A stretch of DNA of 40,788 nucleotides from Candidatus Helarchaeota ASGARD archaeon Hel_GB_B (GTDB taxonomy: Archaea > Asgardarchaeota > Lokiarchaeia > Helarchaeales > HEL-GB-B). Positions 20,789 through 31,218 of this stretch are shown one piece after another. Within the stretch, counting starts at the first letter, position 1. Every line of letters begins with the position of its first letter. The stretch lies in the NCBI GenBank assembly GCA_005191425.1, contig SUPR01000019.1, forward strand, positions 1 through 40,788, in the 5' to 3' direction. The notes beneath the pieces are model-generated. The model searched no databases. It was not told the DNA's origin and saw nothing but the letters and a program-made list of their open reading frames with translations. The position numbers and the translations under genes are program-made.

Positions 20789-22333
20789 ATGGGTATTTCA
20801 AGTCTAATTGTCCAAAAGATTATAAAATATGTTGATAAATTCATTAGAAAAGATATTGAGCGTCCACTTGAAATTCAAGAAAAGTTATTTCATAGCATAA
20901 TTAAAAGAAATACCCATACAAAATTCGGTATAGACCATAAATTTAGTGAGATCTATAATATTGAAGATTATCAGAAAAATTGTATGCCCCAAAAATATGA
21001 ATATTTCAAACCTTACATTGATGAAATTTTTAAAGGAAACTTTAATTCTCTTTTTAATGCCAGATTAGTCTGTTTTGGTCAAACTCCTGGGACTACAAGT
21101 ACACCCAAATTAATTCCTATTATTCATCAAACATTTTCCAGTGTATCTCTAGCACAATTACGAATTTATACTTCATATATCTTAGAGGACCCTGCTAAAA
21201 ATGCGCAATTTTTGGACGGTATTACATGCTTTTTTAGTGCATATCCTATTTTAAGAAAAATCAAAATAGGAAATCGTAGTTTCAATATTGGCTATGGGAC
21301 GGGAATTTTCTCGTATCCAATATTATATGATATTTCTCATATTTGGAAGATTCTTCTAAAAAACAAAACATTTATCCCAATTGAATTGAATATAATGACA
21401 GATCTAGACAAAAAATATCGGTATTTAACTGATGAATGCTTAAAAAGGGATATAAGGTGTTTCTCAGGGACGCCCCCAATAATTCTCAATTATTTAGAAA
21501 AAATTTTAGATTATAGTGGAGCAAAAAAAATTATTCAACTTTTTCCAAATCTCAGTTATCTCAATTTTGGCGGTATTCCACCCCTATTTTATGAAAAACG
21601 TATTGAGCATGTAATTGGGCGTTCCATTGATTATAGAGAAATGTATGCCGCCACAGAAGGTGTTATAGGTTATCAATTAGACAAAACTCCTTCACTGCTA
21701 ACCCCTGCATTTGATGCTAACTTTTTTGAGTTCATAAGTGTTGACCAACCTGATAAATGCTATACTCTTGCTGATGTTAAAAAGAATGTCAAGTATAGGG
21801 TAGTAATGACGTCATACAATGGTTTTTATAGGTATTTGATTGGCGATATAATCGAATTTAAAAAAATTGACCCTTATTTGTTCAAATTTGTTGATAGAGA
21901 AAATTCAATAAATTTAATGGATGAAAAAATGTCCGTAGACCAAATTTATCTTGCTATTCAAACGAGTGCCCAAAAATTGGATATAATTATTAAAGAATTT
22001 TCGGTTGTAGGTGTCCAAAAAGATAATAGATATGTAATAATTATTGAATTCCTAAAAAAATCTGACTCAAAATTTTATCAGCAATTTATACATCAATTAG
22101 ATGATAATTTTTGCAAAATCAATCCTACATACAAATATTTCAGAAAAAATGTCAAGACAATCAAACCACCAATTTTATGGGTTGTAAAACCTAACGCATT
22201 TAATGAAGTCGAGAATGAACGAATAAAAGAAGGGCAAGCTAGTCATCAATTGAAAATTTTACAAGCAAGTATGGACCTAAATATTTTATCTGAATTTGAA
22301 AATAAAATATTACAAGTCATTACTCTGAAATAA
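20789..22333 (+). CDS. GH3-family (auxin-responsive GH3-like) acyl-adenylating enzyme, copy 1
   Basis: FGQTPGTTSTPKLIPI phosphate-binding motif, FSEIYNIEDYQ N-terminal motif, EMYAATEGVIGYQLD, YRYLIGDIIEF. Confidence 0.8.
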   Translation: MGISSLIVQKIIKYVDKFIRKDIERPLEIQEKLFHSIIKRNTHTKFGIDHKFSEIYNIEDYQKNCMPQKYEYFKPYIDEIFKGNFNSLFNARLVCFGQTPGTTSTPKLIPIIHQTFSSVSLAQLRIYTSYILEDPAKNAQFLDGITCFFSAYPILRKIKIGNRSFNIGYGTGIFSYPILYDISHIWKILLKNKTFIPIELNIMTDLDKKYRYLTDECLKRDIRCFSGTPPIILNYLEKILDYSGAKKIIQLFPNLSYLNFGGIPPLFYEKRIEHVIGRSIDYREMYAATEGVIGYQLDKTPSLLTPAFDANFFEFISVDQPDKCYTLADVKKNVKYRVVMTSYNGFYRYLIGDIIEFKKIDPYLFKFVDRENSINLMDEKMSVDQIYLAIQTSAQKLDIIIKEFSVVGVQKDNRYVIIIEFLKKSDSKFYQQFIHQLDDNFCKINPTYKYFRKNVKTIKPPILWVVKPNAFNEVENERIKEGQASHQLKILQASMDLNILSEFENKILQVITLK

Positions 22334-22495
22334 CAAATATAGACCCATTTTCTTATTTTTAAAATCAAAAAATAACTTAAAAAAACGCGATATCTAATTA
22401 TTATGCCTTATTTTTTTTAAAATAATCAATCAAAAATTTAAATAATAGGAATGGTAATATTATTATTGAATTTCTTAATTTTAGGTAGGGTTTTA

Positions 22496-25159
22496 ATGAA
22501 TCCAAGAATTTTTAAATATAAGGAAAATGTTCTTTCAGCGCCTTATGAAATATGTATTGAACGACCAAAATATTATACTGAGTCCTATAAGAAAACCGAG
22601 GGTCTCCATCCTGTATTAAGGTCTGCCATGGCTTTTAAACATTTAGTTGAGAATATGACTATTTATATTTTAGATGAAGAGATTTTAGTCGGTAATAGGA
22701 CCTCAAAATTAGTGGCACCAATTATACCTATTGAACGGGGAGAGATCAACACAGTAATGAAGGTCGACTTAAACAATTTATTAAAAAGAAAATTCCAGCC
22801 CTTTCACATCGATAAAAAAGATAAAAAATTATTAATGAAGAAAATTCTCCCATATTGGAAGGGTAAAACAGTAAAAGATTTACGTACTAAATTATTAAAA
22901 GAAAATAAACTCATAATTAAACCCAGTATTGGCATAAAATCTTGGATTAAAAGATATAAGTCTATGGGCGGCTTTAATTGGCTAAAAAAATTTTATGACC
23001 TTTTAATGAAGGGCAGATTACGATATATGTTTGAAGGTCTTACTTTACTTGCTACTAATAACCCAAACTTCGTAAATAATGTATTTGATACTCAAGGGCA
23101 CCTTGTCATGGGACATAATAATTTATTAGAAATTGGCGGGTTCTCCAAAATAAAGGAAAAAGCATTAAGAAAATTAGAAGAGCTGGAATCTTCGATAAAT
23201 GAAAATAAAGACCCACCTGAAGTAATACAAAAAAGTATACCTAAAAATTATAGTTCCTTTAATAATCATATTTCCGATGACTTAAATTCAGACCTCTTAA
23301 CTCCTGAACAAAAAGTTGTAGACTATATAAGTCCAGATTCTCTCTCTTTAGAAGATAAAAAGGCATTTCTTAAAGCAGTTTGTATTTGTTGTGATGCTAC
23401 CAAAATTTATGCCGAACGGTTTTCAAAACTTGCAAATGAAATGGCAATGAAGGAAACGAATAAAGATAGAAAAGAAGAATTGCAAAAGATATCTGAAGTC
23501 TGTAAACAAGTCCCATGGAATGGACCCAGAGACTTTCATGAAGCAGTCCAAATGGTCTGGTTTAACCAGGTATTAGGATATTTATCTCATGGAATTGGTG
23601 CTATTTTTGCACTTGGCCGCCCAGACCAATATCTTTATCCGTTTTATTTAAAAGATAAAGAGAAAGGTATGCCTGACCAATATTTTCTGGACTTAATAGA
23701 AGACCTACTCATTAAAACTTCTTATAATTTATTACCTCTTCCATCTTATGCAAAAGCTACGGCTTCCGAATTAGGCGGCGATAATGTAGGAATTTGCGTT
23801 GGCGGTCTGGACAAAGATGGAAATGACGCCACTAATGAGCTCAGTTATTTGTTTATGGACGCTATTAAAGACCTTAAAAACATGACTAATTCGTTTTCAA
23901 TCCGGACTTCTTCTAAGAGTAGTCGAAAATGGTTTGATAAAATTGTAGAAGTATGTACGACTACTTCAGGCCCTGCAATTTATAATGACGATGTAATTAT
24001 CGAGGCACTCAAAAAAACCGGTCTTACGCTGGAAGATGCCAGAGATTATGGAGTAATTGGGTGCGTTGAGCCCTCCGGACAAGGTAATACGCATTCTTGT
24101 ACTTCTGGTAATGACATTGACTTATATGGAATATTAGAGCAGGTATTCACTAATGGAATGATAAGGAGCTGGGGCAAAAGAAGTGGTTTAAAAACGGGGA
24201 ATCCAAGTGATTTTAAGACTTTTAACGAATTTTATAATGCATTTTTGAAGCAATTAAAATTCTGGATCGATTTTATTGTCAAATGGGTGGATATTAAGGA
24301 TTATGTATACGCAAAATATTATCCAAATCCATTTGTTTCATGCACAATGAGTGGTTGCATTGAACATGCTGCTGATATAACCCAAGGTGGTGCAAAATAT
24401 AATATGTCTAGCATCTCTGGGAGAGCTTTTGGTACCACCGTGGACAGCCTTTACGTAATTAAAACAGCTGTTTATGAAAAAAATGTTATTTCGATGGAAA
24501 AACTGTGTAAAATGCTAGCAAAAAATTTCAAGGGAAAAGAAGCCGAAATCATCAGACAAAAATTTGAAAATAAATTTCCCAAATATGGAAATGATATCGA
24601 GGACGTTGATACCCTCGCCGTAAAGTTAACGGAACATTTTTGTAAAATGGTCCGTCAAAATAGATGTATCCATACAAACGAAAATGGCGGCATTTATCGA
24701 CCGGGGTTCTTTTCATATGGAATGAACGTTTCTGATGGATTCTTTCTAGGTGCAAGCCCTGATGGTAGATTGGCTGGTACGCCGGTTTCAAACAGTATGT
24801 CTCCTTCAAATAATTCTGAACGAAATGGACTAACTGCAGTGTTAAATTCTGTTTCTAAGATTGATTTTACCAACGTCAGTAATGGATATTCTATAAATGT
24901 AAGAATCCCCACAAGCTTATTTAATAACAAGGAAAATTCCCAAAAACTTGCTCAGATTATACGTTCCTATTTTCAGCAAGGTGGAAGTCATATCCAATTT
25001 AATATAATTGACCACCACGTGTTATTAGATGCACAAAAACATCCTGAAAATTACAAGGATCTTGTTGTTAGAGTAACCGGATACGCTGCCTATTTTATAG
25101 ACTTGGGAAAATACGTCCAAGATGACATTATTGCGAGATGTCAGTTCCAGATGCTATAG
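22496..25159 (+). CDS. Glycyl radical enzyme (PFL-like / dehydratase-eliminase subgroup)
   Basis: Active-site GCVEPSGQG (Cys + Glu), C-terminal glycyl loop VVRVTGYAAYFIDLGKYVQDDIIARCQF; ATG at 22496 preferred over the track start at 22451. Confidence 0.9.
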   Translation: MNPRIFKYKENVLSAPYEICIERPKYYTESYKKTEGLHPVLRSAMAFKHLVENMTIYILDEEILVGNRTSKLVAPIIPIERGEINTVMKVDLNNLLKRKFQPFHIDKKDKKLLMKKILPYWKGKTVKDLRTKLLKENKLIIKPSIGIKSWIKRYKSMGGFNWLKKFYDLLMKGRLRYMFEGLTLLATNNPNFVNNVFDTQGHLVMGHNNLLEIGGFSKIKEKALRKLEELESSINENKDPPEVIQKSIPKNYSSFNNHISDDLNSDLLTPEQKVVDYISPDSLSLEDKKAFLKAVCICCDATKIYAERFSKLANEMAMKETNKDRKEELQKISEVCKQVPWNGPRDFHEAVQMVWFNQVLGYLSHGIGAIFALGRPDQYLYPFYLKDKEKGMPDQYFLDLIEDLLIKTSYNLLPLPSYAKATASELGGDNVGICVGGLDKDGNDATNELSYLFMDAIKDLKNMTNSFSIRTSSKSSRKWFDKIVEVCTTTSGPAIYNDDVIIEALKKTGLTLEDARDYGVIGCVEPSGQGNTHSCTSGNDIDLYGILEQVFTNGMIRSWGKRSGLKTGNPSDFKTFNEFYNAFLKQLKFWIDFIVKWVDIKDYVYAKYYPNPFVSCTMSGCIEHAADITQGGAKYNMSSISGRAFGTTVDSLYVIKTAVYEKNVISMEKLCKMLAKNFKGKEAEIIRQKFENKFPKYGNDIEDVDTLAVKLTEHFCKMVRQNRCIHTNENGGIYRPGFFSYGMNVSDGFFLGASPDGRLAGTPVSNSMSPSNNSERNGLTAVLNSVSKIDFTNVSNGYSINVRIPTSLFNNKENSQKLAQIIRSYFQQGGSHIQFNIIDHHVLLDAQKHPENYKDLVVRVTGYAAYFIDLGKYVQDDIIARCQFQML

Positions 25160-25259
25160 ACTTTCTATGTTATAATTTCGAATTTAACTTTTTTAATTCC
25201 ATTCAAAATAAATAGTTTTTGAGTTATACATTATTTAGTAAAAATTTGAGGGTTCTAAA

Positions 25260-26243
25260 TTGTCATTCGTAAACTTAGAAGATGACGATAAATTAAGAAT
25301 TTTATTAAATTCGGCAAGTCTAGAGCAATTAAAGGAATTAATACGGGATTATAATGATGAATGCATTAAAAATAACCAAAAAGAAAATAAAATTAAAGGA
25401 TATTCCAAGTACAGAAAACTTGAACTGACCGATTTTATAATTTCTTCCTTGTCTGATGAATATAAAAAGAAACTATTACCAAAAATCGAAAAACAATACG
25501 TTCAATATCTAATTTCTGATGGGATTTTAATTTTGAAAAATCAAGATACCCGTGAAGTACTAAATAAAGTTGAACATTTCGAAGGTCTGGAAACCGGCTA
25601 TTCTTTTATTTTTAAGGGTTTCAATTGGGAAACTGAAACAAAAATAATACTTGCAGATGATGGTTCAATAGATGACTTTATATGTGGCTGTAGAATTGCT
25701 CAGAACCAGGGATTATGCAGGCATTTCTTTACAGGTTTGATTTATCTTTTAAATATTGGTGAATTAGACCCAAACAATCTTGGCATTTTTTTCGAGATTG
25801 AAGATGATAAATTAAAGGAAATAAAATCATTGGAAGTTGTAATTGGAAAATCAAGACCAGGGACTGGCGTTGAAACTTTAATGCCTTTTGATAAGATTGA
25901 AACCGCTCCAGTGATCGAACAATTTGCATCTGAGGACGAAAAGCAGCGCGTTTCAATTTATGATGCAAAAATTGTTTTAATAAGCGAAAATAAGTCTACA
26001 TTTCAAGACCATGTCAATATATGGTATCTTATTAAAATACAAGGTGGTGAATGCGGAAATATTGACGAAACATTACCTGATAAAGAACCTTTCAATGAAA
26101 TTAATATAAGGTGTTCAAAGAAATTGATGGAGAAAGAAAAATTAAAAGTTAATGACATAATCTCGTTTAAGGGTACCTTAAAAAGAGATAACTTTTTTGG
26201 TCTTTTATTACAAAATATACGTAAAATTGTTAAATCAAATTAA
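25260..26243 (+). CDS. SWIM zinc-finger protein
   Basis: CGCRIAQNQGLCRHF fits CxC-xn-CxH SWIM; N-terminal SAP/SLIDE-like helices; C-terminal beta-rich (OB-like) region; TTG start after GAGGGTT. Confidence 0.7.
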   Translation: MSFVNLEDDDKLRILLNSASLEQLKELIRDYNDECIKNNQKENKIKGYSKYRKLELTDFIISSLSDEYKKKLLPKIEKQYVQYLISDGILILKNQDTREVLNKVEHFEGLETGYSFIFKGFNWETETKIILADDGSIDDFICGCRIAQNQGLCRHFFTGLIYLLNIGELDPNNLGIFFEIEDDKLKEIKSLEVVIGKSRPGTGVETLMPFDKIETAPVIEQFASEDEKQRVSIYDAKIVLISENKSTFQDHVNIWYLIKIQGGECGNIDETLPDKEPFNEINIRCSKKLMEKEKLKVNDIISFKGTLKRDNFFGLLLQNIRKIVKSN

Positions 26244-26393
26244 AAATTTAATTTTTAGGTCTCTAATTTTTTTGTAATTATAAATTTTTCTAATTTTCAT
26301 ATGATTTTTTAAGTAAAAAAGATTTTTAAATTCTATATTATGATTTACAATGAATTTGGATGAAATTAGGTTAATTAAAAGGAAGAATAGAAA

Positions 26394-27524
26394 ATGAGCA
26401 AAAAAAAAGTGATTTTAATATCGATTTTTTCGATAATTATTGCTGTAACTATTTATGCATTAATAGATTTTATTTATCCACAATTCAACCTAATTCCAGA
26501 CTGGGTATTTCCGACTATTTATTCTTATTTAGTAGTAATTTTTTATAAGGACAACTATTATTTCTTTATCATTGCTCTTTTAGCAAATTTCATAAGCGGA
26601 GGTATTTTTGGACTTGGTTATAATATTACAAAGCGATATCGAGTCAACGGGACAATAATTTATTTGATTGGTCTATGTGGTATTTTTCTAATAATCTTAA
26701 TTTCTATTGGGTATTATGGCTTTAGTATTATTTTTGCGGACGATATTACAGTTTCCTTAAAGATCATTTTATTAGGGACATATATGCCACTTCTGTTTAT
26801 TTTTTTTTTAATATTAGAATTAATTTTTGATTCTGGCTCTTATTTAAAAGATGTAATCAAGGCAAGGCACGAATATAAAAATCTTGATTATAGGGTAAAA
26901 AAGATAAAAGACGGAAAAGTAACTTTTATTGAAGTTTTTCGGAAAAATGAGGATTCAACAACCAAGTGTTTTTTTGAAACTGCACCTCAATTAGTCTTAG
27001 AAGAAGCACTATACAAGCTTGGTGATGGAGCAATATCAAGGTACATTAAAGCTGCAGCTACTAATATTATTCTCTTAATTGCATCCCATTTAACTGGGTG
27101 GCATTCTGCAAAAGCTGCATTATATAGATTCCTTGGTGCTAAAATTGGCAAACATTGTTTAATTTCTCATTATAGCAGGTTTGACCCACTTATGCCTAAT
27201 AAAATCGAGATGGAAGATTATGCAGGAATTGGGATGGAAGTATTATTACTTACCCATAGTTTTATTGATAGAGAAGGTTTTATGGGATTTAGATATGGCA
27301 CTGTTAAATTATGTAAACATTGCCGTATTGGAGTTAGTGCTACAGTTTTACCCGGTGTCACAATTGGAGAAGGAGCTGTCGTAGCTGCAAATTCATTAGT
27401 AACCAAAGATATCCCTCCTTGGACAATGGTAGGCGGAGTCCCTGCAAAAGTCATCCGGAAACTTGACCGGTCAATAGCTCATGTTTTGACCAATGAAATT
27501 GATGGTGAATTAATGGATGAATAA
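26394..27524 (+). CDS. Membrane-anchored left-handed beta-helix (hexapeptide) acyltransferase
   Basis: About 4 N-terminal TM helices then hexapeptide repeats ending CRIGVSATVLPGVTIGEGAVVAANSLVTKDIPPWTMVGGVPAKVIRKL. Confidence 0.85.
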   Translation: MSKKKVILISIFSIIIAVTIYALIDFIYPQFNLIPDWVFPTIYSYLVVIFYKDNYYFFIIALLANFISGGIFGLGYNITKRYRVNGTIIYLIGLCGIFLIILISIGYYGFSIIFADDITVSLKIILLGTYMPLLFIFFLILELIFDSGSYLKDVIKARHEYKNLDYRVKKIKDGKVTFIEVFRKNEDSTTKCFFETAPQLVLEEALYKLGDGAISRYIKAAATNIILLIASHLTGWHSAKAALYRFLGAKIGKHCLISHYSRFDPLMPNKIEMEDYAGIGMEVLLLTHSFIDREGFMGFRYGTVKLCKHCRIGVSATVLPGVTIGEGAVVAANSLVTKDIPPWTMVGGVPAKVIRKLDRSIAHVLTNEIDGELMDE

Positions 27525-27586
27525 AATGAACGTTAAATAATATAGAAAATTGAAAATAATAATTCTGCTCGTGTATTCAGGTCAAT

Positions 27587-29128
27587 GTGATGAAGTTTCT
27601 AAGTTTGATTGGAAAATCGTTTGGAAATTATCTTCTAAATTATTTTGAGGATAAAAACGAAGCACCAATTAAAACTCAGATTAAATTATTGAGTAAAATT
27701 TTAAAATATAATTCTACTACTAATTTTGGAAAGAAACACCATTTTTCTGAAGTTAGGAGTATACGAGATTTCCAGAAAAATTGTAAAATTATAGATTATT
27801 CTTATTTAGTTCCTTATATTCGCGCTACAATAGAGGGAAACAAAAATGCATTAACAAATTCTAAAATTTTATATTGGGCACAGACTTCCGGAACTCTTGG
27901 CGCACCGAAATTGATCCCTATAACTAAGTTTATAATTGATACTTATAGTTCATTGTCGGTTAGAATTATTTTACATTATATAAAAGAATATCCTGAGAGG
28001 TCTGAATTTCTGGACGGTAAATGGTTTTTATTATCTAGTTACCCTTTATTAAGGTATGAAAAAGACGGAACCCCAGTCGGATTTATAACGGGTATCATTA
28101 TGCATCCATTTGGAATTTATTCATGGAAAAAATTTATCAGACCTTTTTATTATTATCCGATCAAATTTCTACAAATAAGAGATGTAGAAACTAGGTTCAA
28201 AAGGATCGCTGTTGATATTAAAAATAAAAATATTACTTACACAATGGGAGTAACTTCTGTTATAATGAACTTTTTTGAGAAAATAATTGAATATAATAAT
28301 GTAAATAATTTACTGGAAATTATACCTAATTACAAATTTGCAATTTTTTCAGGAGGGGGCACAAGAAAATATATTGATAGATTTTATAAAATAGTCGGGA
28401 GGAAAATAGATGTAAGAGAAGGTTATTTTGCAACTGAAGGGAGTTTTGCTATTCAAAAATCTGATAAACCTGTAATGGAATTTGCATACGATTCTTGTTT
28501 TTACGAATTTTTACCTGTTTCAAATAAAAATAAAGGTATTGAACGACTCATTATAGACCAGTTAGAAAAAAACAAAGAATATTCCCTCATTATTACTTGT
28601 TATAATGGACTTTATGCTTATACTATGAATGATATTATTAAAGTAATTTCTACTGACCCCCTACAAATTCAGTTTTCTTATCGATCTGGAGTTATTGATT
28701 TAGCTGATGAAAAATTAACACCTAATGAAATAAATATGGCTGTTATGTATTCAGCAAATAAAAATAATTGCGATTTTATTGATTATTGTTTAGTCGGAGT
28801 TTATAACCCTAAACCTCATTACATATTTATTTTTGAATTTAAAGATAAAAACACTCCAAAAGATTATACGCTATTTTTGAAAGATATTGACTTAAAATTA
28901 CAAGAACTTAATAATATTTATTACTTTAACATCGCAGGGCCCAATAAAGGGACTTTAACGAGTCCAGAATTGTGGGTACTTAAAAAGAATGGCTTTATCG
29001 AAGCAAATAACAGAAAAATTAATGAATTTGATAATATTGGGCAATCCAAAATTAATCGTTATTCTACTGATAGCACTATATTGAAATATTTTGATGATTT
29101 AATAATTTCCAAATATTATTTAGAGTAA
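27587..29128 (+). CDS. GH3-family acyl-adenylating enzyme, copy 2
   Basis: YWAQTSGTLGAPKLIPITK, FSEVRSIRDFQKNC, EGYFATEGSFAIQ, YAYTMNDIIKV; clearly paralogous to 20789-22333. Confidence 0.8.
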   Translation: MMKFLSLIGKSFGNYLLNYFEDKNEAPIKTQIKLLSKILKYNSTTNFGKKHHFSEVRSIRDFQKNCKIIDYSYLVPYIRATIEGNKNALTNSKILYWAQTSGTLGAPKLIPITKFIIDTYSSLSVRIILHYIKEYPERSEFLDGKWFLLSSYPLLRYEKDGTPVGFITGIIMHPFGIYSWKKFIRPFYYYPIKFLQIRDVETRFKRIAVDIKNKNITYTMGVTSVIMNFFEKIIEYNNVNNLLEIIPNYKFAIFSGGGTRKYIDRFYKIVGRKIDVREGYFATEGSFAIQKSDKPVMEFAYDSCFYEFLPVSNKNKGIERLIIDQLEKNKEYSLIITCYNGLYAYTMNDIIKVISTDPLQIQFSYRSGVIDLADEKLTPNEINMAVMYSANKNNCDFIDYCLVGVYNPKPHYIFIFEFKDKNTPKDYTLFLKDIDLKLQELNNIYYFNIAGPNKGTLTSPELWVLKKNGFIEANNRKINEFDNIGQSKINRYSTDSTILKYFDDLIISKYYLE

Positions 29129-29155
29129 ATTAAATAAAAAGATGGTTTAAATAGA

Positions 29156-29839
29156 TTGAATAAAAATAAATTTGAAAAATATTATCAAAGGGAAGGTTTA
29201 AAATTTGGATTGAATGATTATTATATCGGAATTTACCAGATGTATTCATCTCATGCCTGTAGAATTTCGATTATAAAAAAATGGTTAAAACTTATTAAAA
29301 CTGGAAATTTCTGTGAAGTAGGTTGTGGATTTGGTTATTTTACTCATTTTGTCGCAAAAAAAGGAATACCAAGTACTGGTATAGATATCTCCGAAAATAA
29401 ATTGAAAATAGCTCGGCGAATTGCAGAAAAAAATAAATTAAACTGTAAGTTTTATAGGATGGACGCTCAAAATTTAGATTTCAAGGGCAATTCTTTTAAT
29501 TGGGTACTTAGTTCTCAAGTTTTAGAACATGTTCCTGATGATTTAAAAATGATTTCCGAATTATACAGAATTTCTAAAAAATATACTATTCTTACTGTTC
29601 CCAAAAAAGCGTTATTCTGGGAATTATTAGATTCCAGTTCTCACATTAGAAGTTTTGATAAACCTGGACATGGGCATCTAAGAGAATATACCACTAAAAA
29701 TATTATTGAAAAAGTAAATAAGGTTGGATTTAAAGTCTTAGAGATGAAATATGCTGGTTTTATTTCCCCCCGAATTGATATTATATTTAATAAAATACCT
29801 TTTATGCAAGCAATAATATGTCTCTTGCTTAGGAAATGA
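29156..29839 (+). CDS. SAM-dependent methyltransferase
   Basis: NFCEVGCGFGYFTHFVAKKG, GIDISENKLKIARRIAEKN, FNWVLSSQVLEHVPDD; TTG start. Confidence 0.85.
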   Translation: MNKNKFEKYYQREGLKFGLNDYYIGIYQMYSSHACRISIIKKWLKLIKTGNFCEVGCGFGYFTHFVAKKGIPSTGIDISENKLKIARRIAEKNKLNCKFYRMDAQNLDFKGNSFNWVLSSQVLEHVPDDLKMISELYRISKKYTILTVPKKALFWELLDSSSHIRSFDKPGHGHLREYTTKNIIEKVNKVGFKVLEMKYAGFISPRIDIIFNKIPFMQAIICLLLRK

Positions 29840-29859
29840 CCTTTTTTCCTTAATAAAAA

Positions 29860-30210
29860 TTATGTAAAATAATGCAGTTTTTCCAAGTCTTCTTTTTCAT
29901 TCTTCTCTTCTATGTCTAGATCCTTCTCAAGTAGTAGCTTTTCAATAAATTCTAAAAGAAAATCACTATCTGCATAGTTCATATGATCTCGATCTCCATC
30001 GTCATTTATTTCTCCAGTTTTTACAAGTTCATCAAAAGCATCCTGAATTTCTTCCTTAGAGATATTTAAATAATCAGCTACTTCATCTAAAGGGATCTTA
30101 TTTCTACCAGTTTTTTCATGGAACTGATTACATACTTCTAAAGCATCTTTCGCCAGTCTCAATTTTCTTGCATCTAATTTGTCGATATCATAATCGCTTT
30201 CTTTCTTCAT
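29860..30210 (-). CDS. Small predicted winged-helix/HTH protein
   Basis: IPLDEVADYLNISKEEIQDAFDELVKTGEI resembles an HTH; start adjusted to the ATG at 30210 (MKKESDYD). Confidence 0.5.
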   Translation of the reverse strand: MKKESDYDIDKLDARKLRLAKDALEVCNQFHEKTGRNKIPLDEVADYLNISKEEIQDAFDELVKTGEINDDGDRDHMNYADSDFLLEFIEKLLLEKDLDIEEKNEKEDLEKLHYFT

Positions 30211-30579
30211 AATATTCACTAGTATTACTATCATATTTTATCATATTTTTAATTTATGTTTTTAAAAGAAATAAACCGAATTTAAAGAATCCTATTTTCA
30301 TATTTAATACAATTTTTCGCGTTAATATTTTCTACAAATTTTTGTTCATAATCAAGATCTCTGCATTTAAAAATAATTAAATTTAATTTTTAATGTTATT
30401 ATTTAAAAAAATTCCCATTTTCAAAATGTTGGTGTTAAAAAACTTACAAAAATATGTAATAAATATTTAAAAATAATTTGAAATAAATAGTTTTATAAGA
30501 GAAAAAAAGTAAAAATAACTTAGAAATTAGACTCTATTTTAATTAAATTAACAAATATTTAGAATAAAAGGATTTTAAA

Positions 30580-31194
30580 ATGAGTTCAGAAAACAAAAAA
30601 GGATTTAAGCTTAGTTATAAATATTATAAGATGTTATTAAACTTTAAGGAAAAAACAAATATCCCTGAAATTAAAATTCCGGGTGTTATTATTAGAAAAT
30701 ATGATAAAGATAAAGATTTTAATAAATTTGTAGATTTATATAATAAAATTAAAGTCCCATTTTATGACCCAAATTATACTGAATCTGAATTTAAATTAAT
30801 CCAAAATGATATGGTCTTTTTAGCTGAAATTGACAATAAATTAGTTGGGTATGTCATCTGTTTTATAAGGGACGCAAAATATGATAAAGATTCAGAACAA
30901 TTTTTTGATAAAGAATTAGCGCAATATGTAAATAAAAATGAAAGACTGGGTGTTTTGGGAGAAATTGGTGTACTCGAAGAATATAGGAGGAGTGGAATTG
31001 CAACAGCATTAGCTGCAGAAGTAGGGCGTTACTTTAAAGAGAAAAATGTGGATAAGATCTATGCTGAAGCTTATTCAGAAAATGTTGAAGCCTTAAAATT
31101 TATACAGAGCTTTGGGTTTAAGAAAATTGGTATGGTGGTAGTTACACAAGACGAAGTTAGAAAACCACATCCAAGAAGGATTCGACCGAGTTAA
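30580..31194 (+). CDS. GNAT-family N-acetyltransferase
   Basis: LGEIGVLEEYRRSGIATALAAEVGRYFKEKNVDKIYAEAYSENVEALKFIQSFGFKKIG acetyl-CoA-binding motif. Confidence 0.88.
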   Translation: MSSENKKGFKLSYKYYKMLLNFKEKTNIPEIKIPGVIIRKYDKDKDFNKFVDLYNKIKVPFYDPNYTESEFKLIQNDMVFLAEIDNKLVGYVICFIRDAKYDKDSEQFFDKELAQYVNKNERLGVLGEIGVLEEYRRSGIATALAAEVGRYFKEKNVDKIYAEAYSENVEALKFIQSFGFKKIGMVVVTQDEVRKPHPRRIRPS

Positions 31195-31218
31195 ATTTCT
31201 TTTTATATTCGTTTATAT

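Noticed and set aside
24552-24930. Minus-strand ORFs inside the glycyl radical enzyme
   Set aside because: Antisense to a conserved GRE region; no independent evidence.
25157-25159. TAG at end of the glycyl radical enzyme as another recoded codon
   Set aside because: The protein already ends shortly after the conserved glycyl loop (DDIIARCQFQML), so TAG is most simply a true stop.
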